Shown here: positions 1-10,465 of the stretch, one piece after another
Layout of the letters: every line of letters starts with the position of its first letter
Position numbering within the stretch: position 1 is the first letter of the stretch
Assembly (NCBI GenBank): GCA_002786025.1
Contig: NHNW01000009.1
Location: 564,376-628,375, forward strand
Direction: 5' to 3'
Length of the DNA stretch: 64,000 nt
Origin: Zasmidium citrigriseum
Lineage: Eukaryota; Ascomycota; Dothideomycetes; Mycosphaerellales; Mycosphaerellaceae
Notes under the pieces: generated by a model
What the model saw: the letters and a program-made list of their open reading frames with translations, nothing else
What the model was told of the DNA's origin: nothing
Database searches by the model: none
Position numbers and translations under genes: made by a program

Positions 1-98
1 CCTTTGGCGTGCGAGTGGAAGACGGATTTGGTCAGGAGAGTCGCGCGTTGAACGGCCAGAAGGGCGACATTGAGCTCTTTGCTGTAGTCGGTCGCCAT
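1..98 (-). CDS. MET22: 3'(2'),5'-bisphosphate nucleotidase (Met22/Hal2), N-terminal fragment cut by the window edge
   Basis: Met22/Hal2 hydrolyses 3'-phosphoadenosine 5'-phosphate (PAP) to AMP in the cytosol. It keeps sulfate assimilation and RNA exonucleases free of PAP inhibition and is the classic lithium/sodium-sensitive target. Only the first 32 codons are visible. The start ATG is at 98-96 on the minus strand and the protein opens MATDYSKELNVALLAVQRAT, followed by LLTKSVFHSHAKG. That matches the conserved N-terminal helix of fungal Hal2 (KEL-x-A-x(3)-VQRA-x-LLTK), just before the usual S/DxSPVTxGD segment, which lies outside the window. The catalytic metal-binding motifs cannot be checked. 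The family call rests on a short but distinctive stretch recognised from memory. Confidence 0.8.
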   Translation of the reverse strand, partial: MATDYSKELNVALLAVQRATLLTKSVFHSHAK

Positions 99-516
99 GG
101 TGGTTTGCTGTCGGAAAGGCGTGAATTGAGAGGACAGCAGGCGGAGGCGGGGGAGGAGGTTTGGTAGAAGAGCGGCGGCCAGGATCAGGGCGGAGACGGT
201 GAAGAGGGTGACTGTCAACGGTGATCTTACCATTGACCAGATAAAAAGAGAGCGTGATGAGATTTCTGCGCAGCTGAGGAGCTGTCAACGAGGGGTCGGT
301 GGTCGGTGTCGGTGTCGGTGTCGGTCAGGACGCGAAGCAGCGGGGCCAGAAGTGAAACATGGTGGGGTCAATCATCATTCGATTGTGCTCGACGACGGTA
401 TTCCATCTGATCGAGTCTCGTGAGTTCATTCCAAGACGACTTCTCGGCCTTCCTTGACCGCCGTAATGTCCCAAGAGCGCCTTCGCTAAATCACAAATGC
501 CACAATAAAGTACAAC
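99..516. other. Intergenic: 5' flank of MET22 and 3' flank of the next gene
   Basis: No supported gene. It includes the MET22 promoter and leader and the presumed 3' UTR of the minus-strand gene ending at 517. A short GGTGTC hexamer tract lies near 301-327. A 74-codon plus-strand ORF here is Arg-rich, starts inside this region and has no family resemblance. Confidence 0.5.
301..327. repeat. GGTGTC-type hexanucleotide microsatellite
   Basis: Three to four near-perfect copies of the hexamer GGTGTC/GTCGGT in tandem between two genes. A simple sequence repeat with no assigned function. Confidence 0.7.
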
Positions 517-2529
517 TCATTCAATGCTCATTTTCATCAATCCGTCGTTCGTGTCGGCCATGGGTTGCAGGCCCAACTTCTTCCCCTGACTGACAAGATT
601 CCCACCGCTAGGCATACTGACTGAGCCTCCACTGCCTGTCCTTCCCAGCTGAAGACCGTTTTGAGAGCCAGGCAACGAGCCATCGCTGTTAGCGGATGAC
701 GGGTCCCTCTTATCTCTCCTCTCCGGGGGTTGCCCCCAGACAACGTTGGCTTCTTTTGCAGATGGCGAGTTGGTGAGGACGGGACTGTTCTGAGAGCTCA
801 TGCCTGGTGAGACAGCACGCCTCTTGATCGTTGCAATATCAAAGTCGTCCTCGCGCTGCCGCTTCTTGAACTTCTGAAGATGCATGTCGTCGCTGACGCC
901 GTTGGGGATGGTGCTGCTGTTGCCGTTCGGTTGGAAGGCCTCAGAAGCGTCTGATGCTGAAGATCTTGCTCTCGGCCGCCTCCATTGCGTGAAGTCGCCC
1001 ATTGGCGAATCCATATTGACGTCTGACATCAAGCTGCTGCTGTTCCGCGCGAAGTTCGGGGGCGGTGGTGTCCGCATGTTCGGGTCGAATCTGTTCCAGT
1101 AGTCCATGCCGCCGCTGTTACGACTGGCATGTGCAGCAAAGTTCATGCCCAAACCTCGGTCGCCTTCCATCTCCCTGCCGAAATCTTCTTGAGCGGACTC
1201 GGGAACTGCAGGAAGCAGGTTGGGCGAAGATGCTGCTGTTGCGGTCTGCGGACGGTCGTGCGGTAGATCAATATCCCCGACACTGCCATCTCGCTCCCTC
1301 ACCTGCCGAATGGTCTCTGCCTCCCTACGGACATCAGTGTCGATCGGTGCAGCTTCCTCCATCAGTGCAGCGCGGATACGAGCAAAGCCCTTGGTCTTTG
1401 GTAGTAGATTGCCTCGACGTACGACGGGGCGCCTAACCACACCAGGTGTAGATGGTGCTGTGAGGGAGGCCTCGTCTCCGCTGTCGTTTCCACTCGAAAT
1501 GTTCAAGCCGTCCGTGCCCATTGCGAGGCTCTCCCGCCGACTTCTAGCAGCAGTCCAGCTAAAGTACCCACCGTTCGCCGCGGACTCGATGCTCCTCATC
1601 GCCGGAGGCGACTGTGCACGGGGAGATGCCAAAGAGCTGTATCCGCTGTTGCTAGCACTGCTCGAGCTCTTTCTACTCCTCTTGCCGTTCTTATGTAACC
1701 TCGCTCTTCTGATCGTCTTCATAAGAGATGCCTGGGCCGGGGAGAAATGGGCTCCAGTGCCCCACGTACTCGATCCAGGCGTTGTGGGTGGATTGAAAGG
1801 TGTCGGCGCGTTGGGGTTCTGCAGCTTGTGAACTTGCGGTGTCGTGAACATGGGATCCTCCGCGTCGTCGCCCATACTCGCATCCTCGTCGCTATCTGTG
1901 CTCTCGTCTTCCGACCCCATCATGTTGACACTCCCCACCGAACTGCTCAATGTGCTCTTCTCGTGCCCCACGGCCCACGGCAGACTTCCCGGCCCATTGA
2001 TATTCGGCGAGTCGAGTGCCATACTTCCCACTGACATTTTACGTCCAGGGATGTTGACAGCTCGCTGCGTGATGACGGGCGAAGAGTCGGGGCTGCTATG
2101 ATGATCGGCGAGAGTAGAGTGGTGGAGGTTTGTGCATGCTCGTGAGAAGTCCAATCCACGTGAATGGCGCGGTAAGCTCGTGGCGGGCGAATGTGACAAA
2201 TTCGGGGTTTGCATGTACGGTTGGCTGGAGTCAAGCTTGGGCGAGAGTGGAAGAGCAAAGGGCGATAGAGCAGGAGCAGGCACGTCTCCGGTCACCACTC
2301 GCGGTGGCGGCAGTTGCAAGGTCAATCCGCGAGAAAGAAAGTCGGGCCGTCGAGGTGGTCTCGGGGTGGTTGGGAGGGCATGGTCGTCCCTGCTACGTTC
2401 TTTGAACTCCGGCGAAGGTGCGAGCGTCGTGTTGTTCGAAGGCGGATCGGACAGGCTGCGGCCAGACTTCGAAGACGCTCGTCCAGGCGTTGACGCAGGC
2501 CGCGTGATGGGCTCATCGGCTTCGTCCAT
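517..2529 (-). CDS. Conserved fungal Ser-rich intrinsically disordered protein, 670 aa
   Basis: One uninterrupted 670-codon frame on the minus strand. The protein is dominated by Ser/Pro/Thr with many SP/TP sites. An acidic patch (SEDESTDSDEDASMGDDAED) lies near residues 205-225, and a basic stretch (IRRARLHKNGKRSRKSS) near 270-290 could act as a nuclear-localisation signal. The most conserved-looking block is about residues 365-410, with RRGNLLPKTKGFARIRAALM followed by an acidic/charged helix. I recognise that block as typical of uncharacterised ascomycete proteins but cannot name a domain. The SP/TP density and basic patches suggest a nuclear, CDK/MAPK-regulated protein (inference). The next gene is on the same strand 425 bp upstream. 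Other-frame ORFs within it have no support. Confidence 0.75.
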   Translation of the reverse strand: MDEADEPITRPASTPGRASSKSGRSLSDPPSNNTTLAPSPEFKERSRDDHALPTTPRPPRRPDFLSRGLTLQLPPPRVVTGDVPAPALSPFALPLSPKLDSSQPYMQTPNLSHSPATSLPRHSRGLDFSRACTNLHHSTLADHHSSPDSSPVITQRAVNIPGRKMSVGSMALDSPNINGPGSLPWAVGHEKSTLSSSVGSVNMMGSEDESTDSDEDASMGDDAEDPMFTTPQVHKLQNPNAPTPFNPPTTPGSSTWGTGAHFSPAQASLMKTIRRARLHKNGKRSRKSSSSASNSGYSSLASPRAQSPPAMRSIESAANGGYFSWTAARSRRESLAMGTDGLNISSGNDSGDEASLTAPSTPGVVRRPVVRRGNLLPKTKGFARIRAALMEEAAPIDTDVRREAETIRQVRERDGSVGDIDLPHDRPQTATAASSPNLLPAVPESAQEDFGREMEGDRGLGMNFAAHASRNSGGMDYWNRFDPNMRTPPPPNFARNSSSLMSDVNMDSPMGDFTQWRRPRARSSASDASEAFQPNGNSSTIPNGVSDDMHLQKFKKRQREDDFDIATIKRRAVSPGMSSQNSPVLTNSPSAKEANVVWGQPPERRDKRDPSSANSDGSLPGSQNGLQLGRTGSGGSVSMPSGGNLVSQGKKLGLQPMADTNDGLMKMSIE

Positions 2530-2954
2530 TGTGTTCGACGCGGTACGCCGTTCCCGCGATCCGGTTGAATTACGCCAAGCCAGGCCTTCCCGGCGCGTGA
2601 GATGGCAATATATTTCGTTCCCGTGGACGGCTACCTGTGGCTCTCCATTTGGTATGTTTCGACATTGGAAGAGAAGAAAGAGGAGATTGGAGTTGCAGGG
2701 TCACTTCTATATCTCATGCACAACGTCAAAGGTGGAGAAAGCTCCAAGCGCCAATCCAATCACACGTGCCGCCGCACAGTCCAATCTTCGATCGAGCTAA
2801 AATGCCAACAGCAGCCGGGTGCGTGAATGTGTCTCTTCAATAGCTGATCCTGGTAGAAATTGCATGCATTCATTCGTACATAGCAAGCCACATGACAGCA
2901 GGTAAGCGCCCGCCTATAACATCGCAAGCAAGTTCAACAATCAGAAGCACCACC

Positions 2955-4690
2955 TCACATGTTCTCCTCGTCCTCCTCTTGCACCTCGCCCGTGTAGATT
3001 CCCGCGACATGATTCACATCGTCCCAGCTCGCCTCCCATACGTTCAAAATGTCGAGCCTCCATTTCTGGCCTTCTCGCTTCATGCGAGCGATCACTCGAC
3101 TGAGAATGCCTGGCCCTCTAGCTTTCAAGAAAGGCTTGCTGTCGAGATCCCAGAGTCTGGCTTGGTCCCAAAGCTCATACGTGCCTTCCAGATAAGGTGG
3201 CTTGTCGTGGTAGAGGTCTTTGAAGACGAAGTGCTGCTTACGTCCTTCTCTCCTTGAAATAGTCGCTCGCGCGAAGAGCTCGATAATAGCATTGTTGTTG
3301 CAACGCACCGCCTGTGCACCGAAGTTCAAGGCTTCGCCGATCCGGAAGGATGTTCGAAGGAGGGTGTTGTTCGATGCTCCAAAGACTGGCGACCTGTCGA
3401 GGATAGCAGGCTGGAATGGCTTGCGAACGATGGGCTTGATCTTGCCCTCACTTGCACTCTTCATCTTCGCTAAGGAAATCGTTAGGTGACGGATTGGGGC
3501 CAAGGTGGGAAGTACTCACCCAGTAGCTTTCGTTCACCTTCAGACAAGAGTGCTCCGCCGTAGTCTTCGTGCTCATCGACCTCCCGCATATTGTGCTTGC
3601 GTCCACGTGGCGGGGGAGTGGTCGGTCGATGTTCCTCGACAGCTTCTTCGACCTCTTCCACAAGCTCCATAGCTTCATCCACAGGCATCTCGCCAAAGTC
3701 ATCCTCATCGTCAGCTGTCGCTCGCCGTCTACTCGTATTAGTTGCTGCTCGATCATCCGCGTCTTGCTGCACATCTTCTGTCAAATCAATAGCGGGGAAG
3801 CTCTTCTCGACTGCGTAGTTGACGGCCTTCTTGGGCCTAACACTTCGTCGAGTACCGTTGGCACTGTCTTCCACCTGATCAATGCTGGACTGTTTATCGT
3901 GCTGCACAACTCTCTTGGATGGACTGGGCGCTGTCGCAGGTTGGTCAAGCGTGATGTCGTCCTCTGAAAGGACGTCGTAATCATCTGAAGTCTGTGGCGT
4001 CGCCAGCCCATTGCGAGTACCATTCGCCTTCTCCTTCGAGGTGAGTCGAGCTTTGTTGGAAGCTGAATTGAGCCACGGCTGAGAGAATTCGACACTCGAC
4101 TGAAGAGATGCGGTAGAAGACGGGCCTTGGTAGAGAGTGAAGCTCTGACCAGCGTTGGCCTTGACAGAATCACAAGAAGTGCGCGCTGATGTTGAATCGA
4201 GCGCGTCCATAGACGTTGCAGGAGCGTATACCGATATGGGCTTGGTCGCGGGTGCTCTATCGTCAGCATTGCTCGTACCTACCGTTGCCGAAGTCTTCTT
4301 GGACTGCTTGGCTGTGGTCTTCTTCTTCGGCTTGGAAGGCTTCTGAGGCTTATCATTGTCCTTGGGCTTCTCGGTTTGCTGTGCACGAGAGTGAGATTTG
4401 GTGACGTTAAGGCTGTCGTCGATATTACTCGACTGGCGACGCTTTTTCTTCGTGTTCGCAGTATCGCCTGCGGTTGCTGCACGTTTCTTGCCCTTTGTTG
4501 TGTTGGTCGTTTCGGGCGGAGGCGCAGCAGGAAGATCCTCGTCGCGACCAAGATAGTCCGAGGCGACTGTTCTGGCGTGCTGTCGGTCAGACGCTCCTTT
4601 GCTTCCATCCCGACCATCTGAACGAGTGATCGTCCTTGATCTCGACGCGTTGATGGGCGTGAATCCGGCCATGGGTGTTGTGCTGCACAT
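2955..4690 (-). CDS. Conserved hypothetical fungal protein, 561 aa, two exons
   Basis: Exon 1 is 4690-3520 and exon 2 is 3469-2955. The 50-nt intron (3519-3470) has a GTGAGT donor and TTAG acceptor and joins in phase 1. The N-terminal ~370 residues are low-complexity and basic, with several KKxxK/KKKRRQ stretches at residues 75-140 that look like nuclear-localisation signals, and an acidic DDEDDFGEMPVDEAMEL segment near 330. The conserved part is the C-terminal ~170 residues, beginning KIKPIVRKPFQPAILDRSPV and continuing SNNTLLRTSFRIGEALNFG. It ends with a Trp-rich segment (LNVWEASWDDVNHVAGIY). This pattern occurs in unnamed ascomycete proteins; I do not know the function. Met7 (MAGFTP) is an alternative start. 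Without the intron the frame would end 12 codons past the splice site and lose the conserved C-terminus. Confidence 0.75.
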
Positions 4691-5495
4691 GTCAGTACGC
4701 GTCGCGACATCATGTGGTTCTTGGCTGCCTCACGCCGCTGGTTGAGTCTTCCCACGCACTTGGGCTTCATTCCAGCCCTGCCACGGCATCTCTATCGACG
4801 CGCCCGACGAAGCTGTACTTCGGTACGCATGACGTGATTGTTAAGATGCAACGGCCGCGGTGATGAAGATGAGCGAAGAGGTGAGGTTGGTGGAAGCTTC
4901 ATCAACACGTGGAAGCCAGCGGCGGGGAATGCCGACTTCACGCCGGGCAGTGGGAAACAAATCACGCGGCCTGGATGGCGTCGCTCTTCCCAAGCTTCTG
5001 CCAGCTTTGCGCTGCGACTTCACCTCTTCCACTCCAGCAACAATATATCTTCCCATTGCCCTCCATTCCATCGCGGTTGTTGAAAAAGCAAACCCTTCCT
5101 ACCTCAGCCACACCATAAGGGGGCTCACGCCTGGATCTGACTTCTGTCTCACTTGGAGGCTTGAACTCAAGCTTGGATCAGCCGCCGATCAAGTCTGCGT
5201 CGCGACCTCGCGTGGTCTTGCAGAAGGTGCAGCGGTCAACGCCAGACGCTGTTGTTGCGTGCAGGAAAGGCAGGACGTTTGACTGGTGAGCGACCGAGAC
5301 CATCCCAGGGCACTTGGCATCAACCGTGGTGCTCAGCAGACCCAGCAACATCCGCACGGCTAACATCTGATTTTGTGCCGTAGCAATCCATCAATCCCCC
5401 TTTCGATCCGTCTCCGTCCTTCGCTGTGAGCAGCTCCCCTTTAAGCATCTCGATCGCTCCGCCTGGCCAGAGGCGGGGTGGACGACCGTTACGCT
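4691..5495. promoter_or_regulatory. Divergent promoter region between the minus-strand hypothetical and LSB5
   Basis: About 800 bp separates two head-to-head genes, so both promoters and 5' leaders must lie here. ORFs within it (for example near 4860-5282) are short, lack family resemblance and overlap on both strands. A pyrimidine-rich tract with CCCCTTT and CCCC runs (5390-5450) precedes the LSB5 start. No specific operator was identified. Confidence 0.5.
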
Positions 5496-7168
5496 ATGTT
5501 TAGCGGCTCATCAGTATGTTTCTCTCCATTTCATAACTAGGCGACCCCCACCCTCTCCACACGAATCGCCTACTTCCTGCCTCTTGGTCAGGTCTCCACT
5601 CGCTATTCTGCATGATGCAGAGGCTTATCTTGGAAAAATGCTTCAATTATCCTTGTCCGTATGATCCGGCCGCTCTCGAGCAAAAGAAACCCACCAAGTA
5701 TCAGGTGTCTAAAGTCATCGCGATCGAGCAATGGACCAGCAAGCGAGAAGGCCTTGAACGAAAATCATCCTATACACATATTTCGATACCTGTCAACAAT
5801 TCACCCGACTCGAGAAAGCCACCACCTTTACATTACTGCCGCGACCCCAGCAAATGCTTCACCTGCCGGTCACATCGGTTCAAGAATAAGCTGACAGACT
5901 GGATTCTTTCACAGAGAAAGCCGTATACGGCCATCACTGTTCAGATCGATCGTCTGACCAGTGAGCAATATGAAGAGGATGATATTGGAGGCATTATCGA
6001 TTTGGTAGATGTTATTCGCATCCAGGACTCTGGACCTACGGAAGCTGCCAGAGCACTTCGGAAGAAGCTGTGAGTGTGCACGATGTCTACTCACATGGCG
6101 TAGTGGCTGACAGATATCAGCAAATACGGCAATCCCCATCGTCAAATCCGGGCCCTTGTCATCCTCGATGGACTTATCCAGAACGCCGGAGGGCGCTTTC
6201 AACGTGCATTTGCCGACGAGCCGCTACTCGAGCGTCTTCGACTAATGGCTCGTGATGATATGGTCGATGCTCAAGTTCGTAAAAAGTGCCAAGTGCTCTT
6301 CGTCCAATGGGCCAACGCCTATAAGAGCACGCCGGGTCTGCAAAGCATTGCCAATTTGTACAAGGAACTGCCAAAGACTCAGACTCAACGACCTGCGGCC
6401 GCCAGGCAAAGGGTACTCCAGGACGCAGACACTAATCCCGAGTCGCCATTCGCCGAGCCTTCATCATCGCGGGCCCGGTCTAATTCCAAGCCTCAGCCAC
6501 CTGTCCAGGCAGCTGCTCCATCTCGACCTGTCACGCTGACTCCAACATCATCAGGAATTTCGTCAAAACTGTTTAAGGAGAAGAAGAGCGGCACCAACAA
6601 GGCATTCAGTCTGTCGAAGGAAAAGGAGAACATGACCAACTGCATAGCTCAGGCCTCAATAGCGTCGACAAATCTTACCAATGGACTCCAGCTGATCAAT
6701 AGAGAGACCGAGAGAGTTTCGGCCAATCCCGAGGTCCAACGCAGGCTCGAGGCTTGCAAAGAACTTCGACGCAAGATTCTCTACTACATTGCGCATGTTG
6801 AATCTGAGCAATGGATTGGCAGTCTAGTCTATGCCAACGATGAGCTTGTCAAGGCTTTGACGGCATACGAGATTATGGATCGCAGTGTGGATGATGATAG
6901 CGACAGCGATCAATGGGAAGACTCTAAGGCTCCGAATCCGCATAGGGGTCCGTCAACCAGCGCCCAACAGCAGTTGGCCGGCTTGTCACTAGAGGAAGCA
7001 CCGGCAAAACCTCCTCGCCCTGCTTCGATACCGATGCCGCCCAAGCCCGCACCGCCGCCACCCACGGCGCCAGTCGCTGAACCAGATGACGACGATCCAT
7101 TTGGCGATTCCCACGCGGCAAAGACACCTTTCGATGAACGGGCAGGCATGACTTGGCGAGAGGTCTAA
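5496..7168 (+). CDS. LSB5: Lsb5-like VHS/GAT adaptor (actin patch and endocytosis), 406 aa, three exons
   Basis: Lsb5 proteins link the Las17/WASP-Sla1 actin machinery, Arf and ubiquitin to endocytic cargo at the cortex. Exons are 5496-5513, 5915-6069 and 6121-7168. Exon 1 encodes only MFSGSS. Intron 1 is 401 nt (GTATGT...CACAG, phase 0) and intron 2 is 51 nt (GTGAGT...ATCAG). The VHS/ENTH domain spans about residues 7-140, from RKPYTAITVQIDRLTSEQYE through GPTEAARALRKKL to GNPHRQIRALVILDGLIQN and LPKTQ. A GAT-like helical region follows at about 200-290 (ASTNLTNGLQLINRETERVS; EACKELRRKILYYIAHVESE). The tail has Pro-rich and acidic DDDDPFG segments, typical of clathrin or adaptor-binding motifs. 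S. cerevisiae Lsb5 is 354 aa. The tiny exon 1 was chosen because homologues begin MFS-x-KPYSAVTVQIDRLTSE; the frame is also open upstream through intron 1 (see findings). Confidence 0.88.
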
Positions 7169-8162
7169 CTGAGACGCATTGATTGGCCCGGGAACGAACT
7201 CACCAGAGCCTGGTGTGCAAGCCATGATACGTTGAACGAAGCATTGGAATAGAGAGATGATGCCGAGCGTCTCGAATTGACGACTGAAGCTTCATTGAGT
7301 GAAGAGCAACGATGAAAGGGGCGGGATCTCCGAAAGTTTTGAGGAGGTCATCCACTTCGTTTGGAGGACTTTCAATTTGTGAACGAGAACATGATGACAG
7401 ATGAGTACAGATTTCAACGAGCCATATTTGGCGACCGAACACATTCCACCGCCTTTCCTCCAGCATCTCTTCGATTACTTCTTCTCACATCACCGTGCAA
7501 GGTATGGGACAGCAGCATACAGCGCTGTACTAGACTGTCAACCGATGAACTCGCTTCTAGAATTGAGGTCAAAACTCACCAGTCGCAACCTGGCCCGCAC
7601 GGAAACTCAACACATGGCTTCGTCGGCTTGTTTACCACAGAAGCTGGCTTGCTTCTTAGGCTTGTGAGAGAAGTCGAACTATCGTATGGCATCGTGGCGG
7701 AGCGACAGAATCGAGCACGTGAAAAGTGGAGCCGCCGCTGCTTTTGTTAGTCAGCTTTCGAGATCTCGAAACCTTGGTAAGTGAAGAAACATACTCTCGA
7801 GATCTCACAGTTGGATGAAGTTGGGAGAGACTGGCAGTTGGAGAGCCGGAGCCGCATTGAATACTTCATCAAAGCTGTGAACAACACATTGTATACATAC
7901 ATCTCTACAATCACCCGTCACGCCTCTTGGCAATTGAGGCGCTGCGGCGCAAAGCCAGGATGACGTGTGCATTGGCCAACTTTCCCACGCCTGCTCCTGT
8001 CCTCTCTACTTCACTACTCGTCTGCTGCAGCATTTCTCGAAACCAAAGTTCAAGGCTCTTCCTAGCAAAATTCGATTGACTGGATCCACGATTTGCTGTA
8101 CCTGCGCGTGCGACTGAGCTGAAGAACCGGAGAAGTGCCCGACGAACTTGCGCCACACTACA
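7169..8162. other. Intergenic: LSB5 3' flank, no supported gene
   Basis: About 1 kb with only short overlapping ORFs. The best is 7401-7667 (+, 88 codons, opening MSTDFNEPYLATEHIPPPFL). It has a reasonable composition at its start but no recognisable domain and loses coding character after a GTATGG that could be a donor. It may be an unannotated small exon or 3' UTR. No tRNA was seen. Confidence 0.4.
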
Positions 8163-8510
8163 ATGCCTCCATCGACGACGACTTCGGCCGCGAGCTCGAC
8201 GAGTGGTGGGAGTGTGAAGGGGGCTATGGGGAAGCCGCCGGTTAAGATGCCTTGTTGGTGTGGTATGTTGACTACCGAGGATTGGAATTGGATTTGAGGA
8301 ACCTTTTGGCTAACCAGATGTCTTGTTGGGTATAGGCGATGATTGCCAGTGCTGTAAGTCGCAATTCTGTGGAACTGAGAGGGGACTAAGGCTGATATTT
8401 GGGGGGAAAGGCATTATTCCTTGCGTATGTGATCGAGATCCCGAGCTGGGCGCTGAGACGGTGCCGGACCAGGAACGACTAACATATGCGTCTAGTCCGT
8501 CATGTGAGCG
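8163..8510 (+). CDS. Possible small Cys-rich protein (doubtful gene model)
   Basis: An ATG at 8163 opens a 33-codon Ser/Thr/Gly-rich exon (8163-8262) ending CCT-TGT-TGG-TGT-G. An excellent intron follows (8263-8335: GTATGT donor, GGCTAAC branch, TATAG acceptor). Across the junction the protein reads PVKMPCWCGDDCQCC, a CxC...CxCC cluster reminiscent of metal-thiolate proteins. The 3' end is ambiguous. A second strong branch/acceptor (GACTAACATATGCGTCTAG, ending at 8495) can pair with a GTAAGT at 8354 or a GTATGT at 8425, giving products of about 52 or 66 residues. Retaining everything gives 167 residues ending at 8739. I do not recognise a family. The two clear intron signals argue for a transcribed gene. 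Transcript evidence would decide the end. Confidence 0.35.
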
Positions 8511-8926
8511 AGCACCAGAGGAGTCTTGGGATCTAGATCTTTTCGAACGAGTCTTTCGAGCGATATGGGACTGGGTATGCACATGGAGGATCAATGGGAT
8601 GCGATTTGCTTGTGCTGGAGTAGAGGAGCGAGTCAAGGACTGTACTTTCGGTGAATCAAGATGTGTGGAACCTGCGTTTTCTGGCATGCAGATTCTGTAT
8701 CTGTCTCAATCTCAAACCCCATCTCATTCTCTTCAATAAGTGTTGCGTAGAGAGAAGTAGAAGAGTAGAGCGATATGTCTTGGCATCGGCTGACTTTCCA
8801 GCTTGTGACGGCGTTCCTGAACCTCGTCCTGCCGAGCTGCAACTCAACTGCCTAGCAACAACCACAACTCACACCAATTCACACGATCAATACACCAACC
8901 GAAAGTTCGATCACGCACAACACAGC

Positions 8927-10019
8927 ATGACATCCAAAGAGGCAACAGTGGCCTCGTTCGTCGAGTCGGCCCCACCAGGAGAGGTTGGTAGGAGGTGCCT
9001 GGCTTTGGGAAACACGACTTGAGCTGACACTGGCAGCTTTCCAACGTCGTGAATGGTACAACGAACATATCAACAGTCACCCGAGATGATGCTGAGTATC
9101 TGCTACAGATATCAAGGCGTTAGCGAGCAACCAACCGAACCTCCTTCAATCCCTCGATCCCGCGTTCAAGAAGTACAATGAAGAGCAATATGTTACGATC
9201 AAGCTTCCCGGAGGCAGTGAGGCGGTATGTGTATACCGAGAAAGAGCATTGTGGTAAGAGAGGCTGATGTGATTGCGGGACAGGTCCTCATCAGCGAGTA
9301 CAACTCATTAGGCGACGGGCGATACCACGACACGGCGAGCCAGACGTCGTTTGAGGTCGATCATGCCTCACAGGTACGGATTGCCCTCTCTTATGTGCAG
9401 TGCTCTGCTAATGGTCATGTAGAAAGCCTCCAACACCCAACAACACCCTCTGGACGGCCAGAACGCCGATCTCATCAAGTCCCTCCTCAAGGCCTTCTCT
9501 TCAGCCTCCGCCGAGCACTTTCCCTCCTCCACCATCGGCATCTACTCCACTCAATCCGACTCCGCCGTGGCCCTGGTCCTAGTCGCGAACAAGTACTCTC
9601 CACAGAACTTCTGGAACGGCCGCTGGCGCAGCACATACATCCTCGACCCTTCCAGCAACAGCATCAGCGGGACTGTCAAGGTGGATGTACACTACTACGA
9701 AGATGGCAACGTGAGGATGAGCACGAGTAAGAAGTTGGAGCTGGGCGGCGCAAGCGGCGCGGAGGGCGTAGTGAGAGAGATTGCGAAGGCCGAGAACAAG
9801 TTCCAAGAAGAGCTTAACCGGGCTTTCACCAACCTCGCAGAAGGCAGTTTCAAGGCTCTGAGGAGACCGCTGCCAGTGACGAGGCAAAAGGTGGAGTGGG
9901 AGAAGATTGGAGGGTATCGCGTAAGTTTGATCCATGCCCATTTCTCACTGCCGTGAAAGTGAATTGTACTGATTTCCGTCTAGCTGGGTCAAGATATTGG
10001 CGGCGGCCGGTCGAAGTGA
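8927..10019 (+). CDS. CAP1: F-actin-capping protein subunit alpha, 271 aa, six exons
   Basis: CapZ-alpha pairs with the beta subunit to cap actin-filament barbed ends in cortical patches. Exons are 8927-8983, 9037-9055, 9109-9224, 9284-9373, 9423-9920 and 9984-10019; all phases close to 272 codons. Start motif: SFVESAPPGELSNVVNDIKA (the family has APPGEF-x-EV-x-ND). Also seen are VLISEYNSLGDGRYHDTASQ (family LITE-x-LGNGRF-D), IGIYSTQSDSAVALVLVANK, YSPQNFWNGRWRSTYIL with the near-invariant NFWNGRWRS signature, and HYYEDGNVRM. Length matches yeast Cap1 (268). The first donor is the weak GTTGGT, but only it preserves APPGE-L-x-N-V-V. The 19-nt exon 2 is a micro-exon. A translation without splicing would break the protein five times. 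Confidence 0.95.
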
Positions 10020-10465
10020 TGGCGGTCCAACGCAATTGAAGGCATCACCGCCATACCCAGAACGCGACACCGCCGATGCCGTCGAATACCGGAAGACCAA
10101 GAAAGCGTAAATAACGTATACCATGAAACCTCGACAGACAAGCGTCTTCGTACTCGTCGAGTCATTGCTTCGTATCTCGTATTCTTCCGTTTTTGCACTG
10201 CCCTAACTTGGCATCTTGGTCATTGACTTTGGGTTTCATACCATGTCCTGGAATGTCTTACTCACTGACACTGAGGGCTGACCAGGCTCATGCCGAACCT
10301 TGCACGCCGCAATACCCGACATGATACAGAAGCCGTCGCAGCCGACAGTTGACAGGAGCGAGATTACCTGGGCATGAGTAATGTCTGTGTGATTTGGACA
10401 TTTGGATGACCGTTGTCATATGATTTTCTTCTACCTGCCTCAAAACCCCCGAGCAGTTTTCGATT
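10020..10465. other. Convergent intergenic space between CAP1 and the FAD oxidoreductase
   Basis: About 445 bp between two tail-to-tail genes, so it holds both 3' UTRs and terminators. No supported gene; one 80-codon minus ORF overlaps the 3' end of the oxidoreductase in another frame. Confidence 0.5.
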
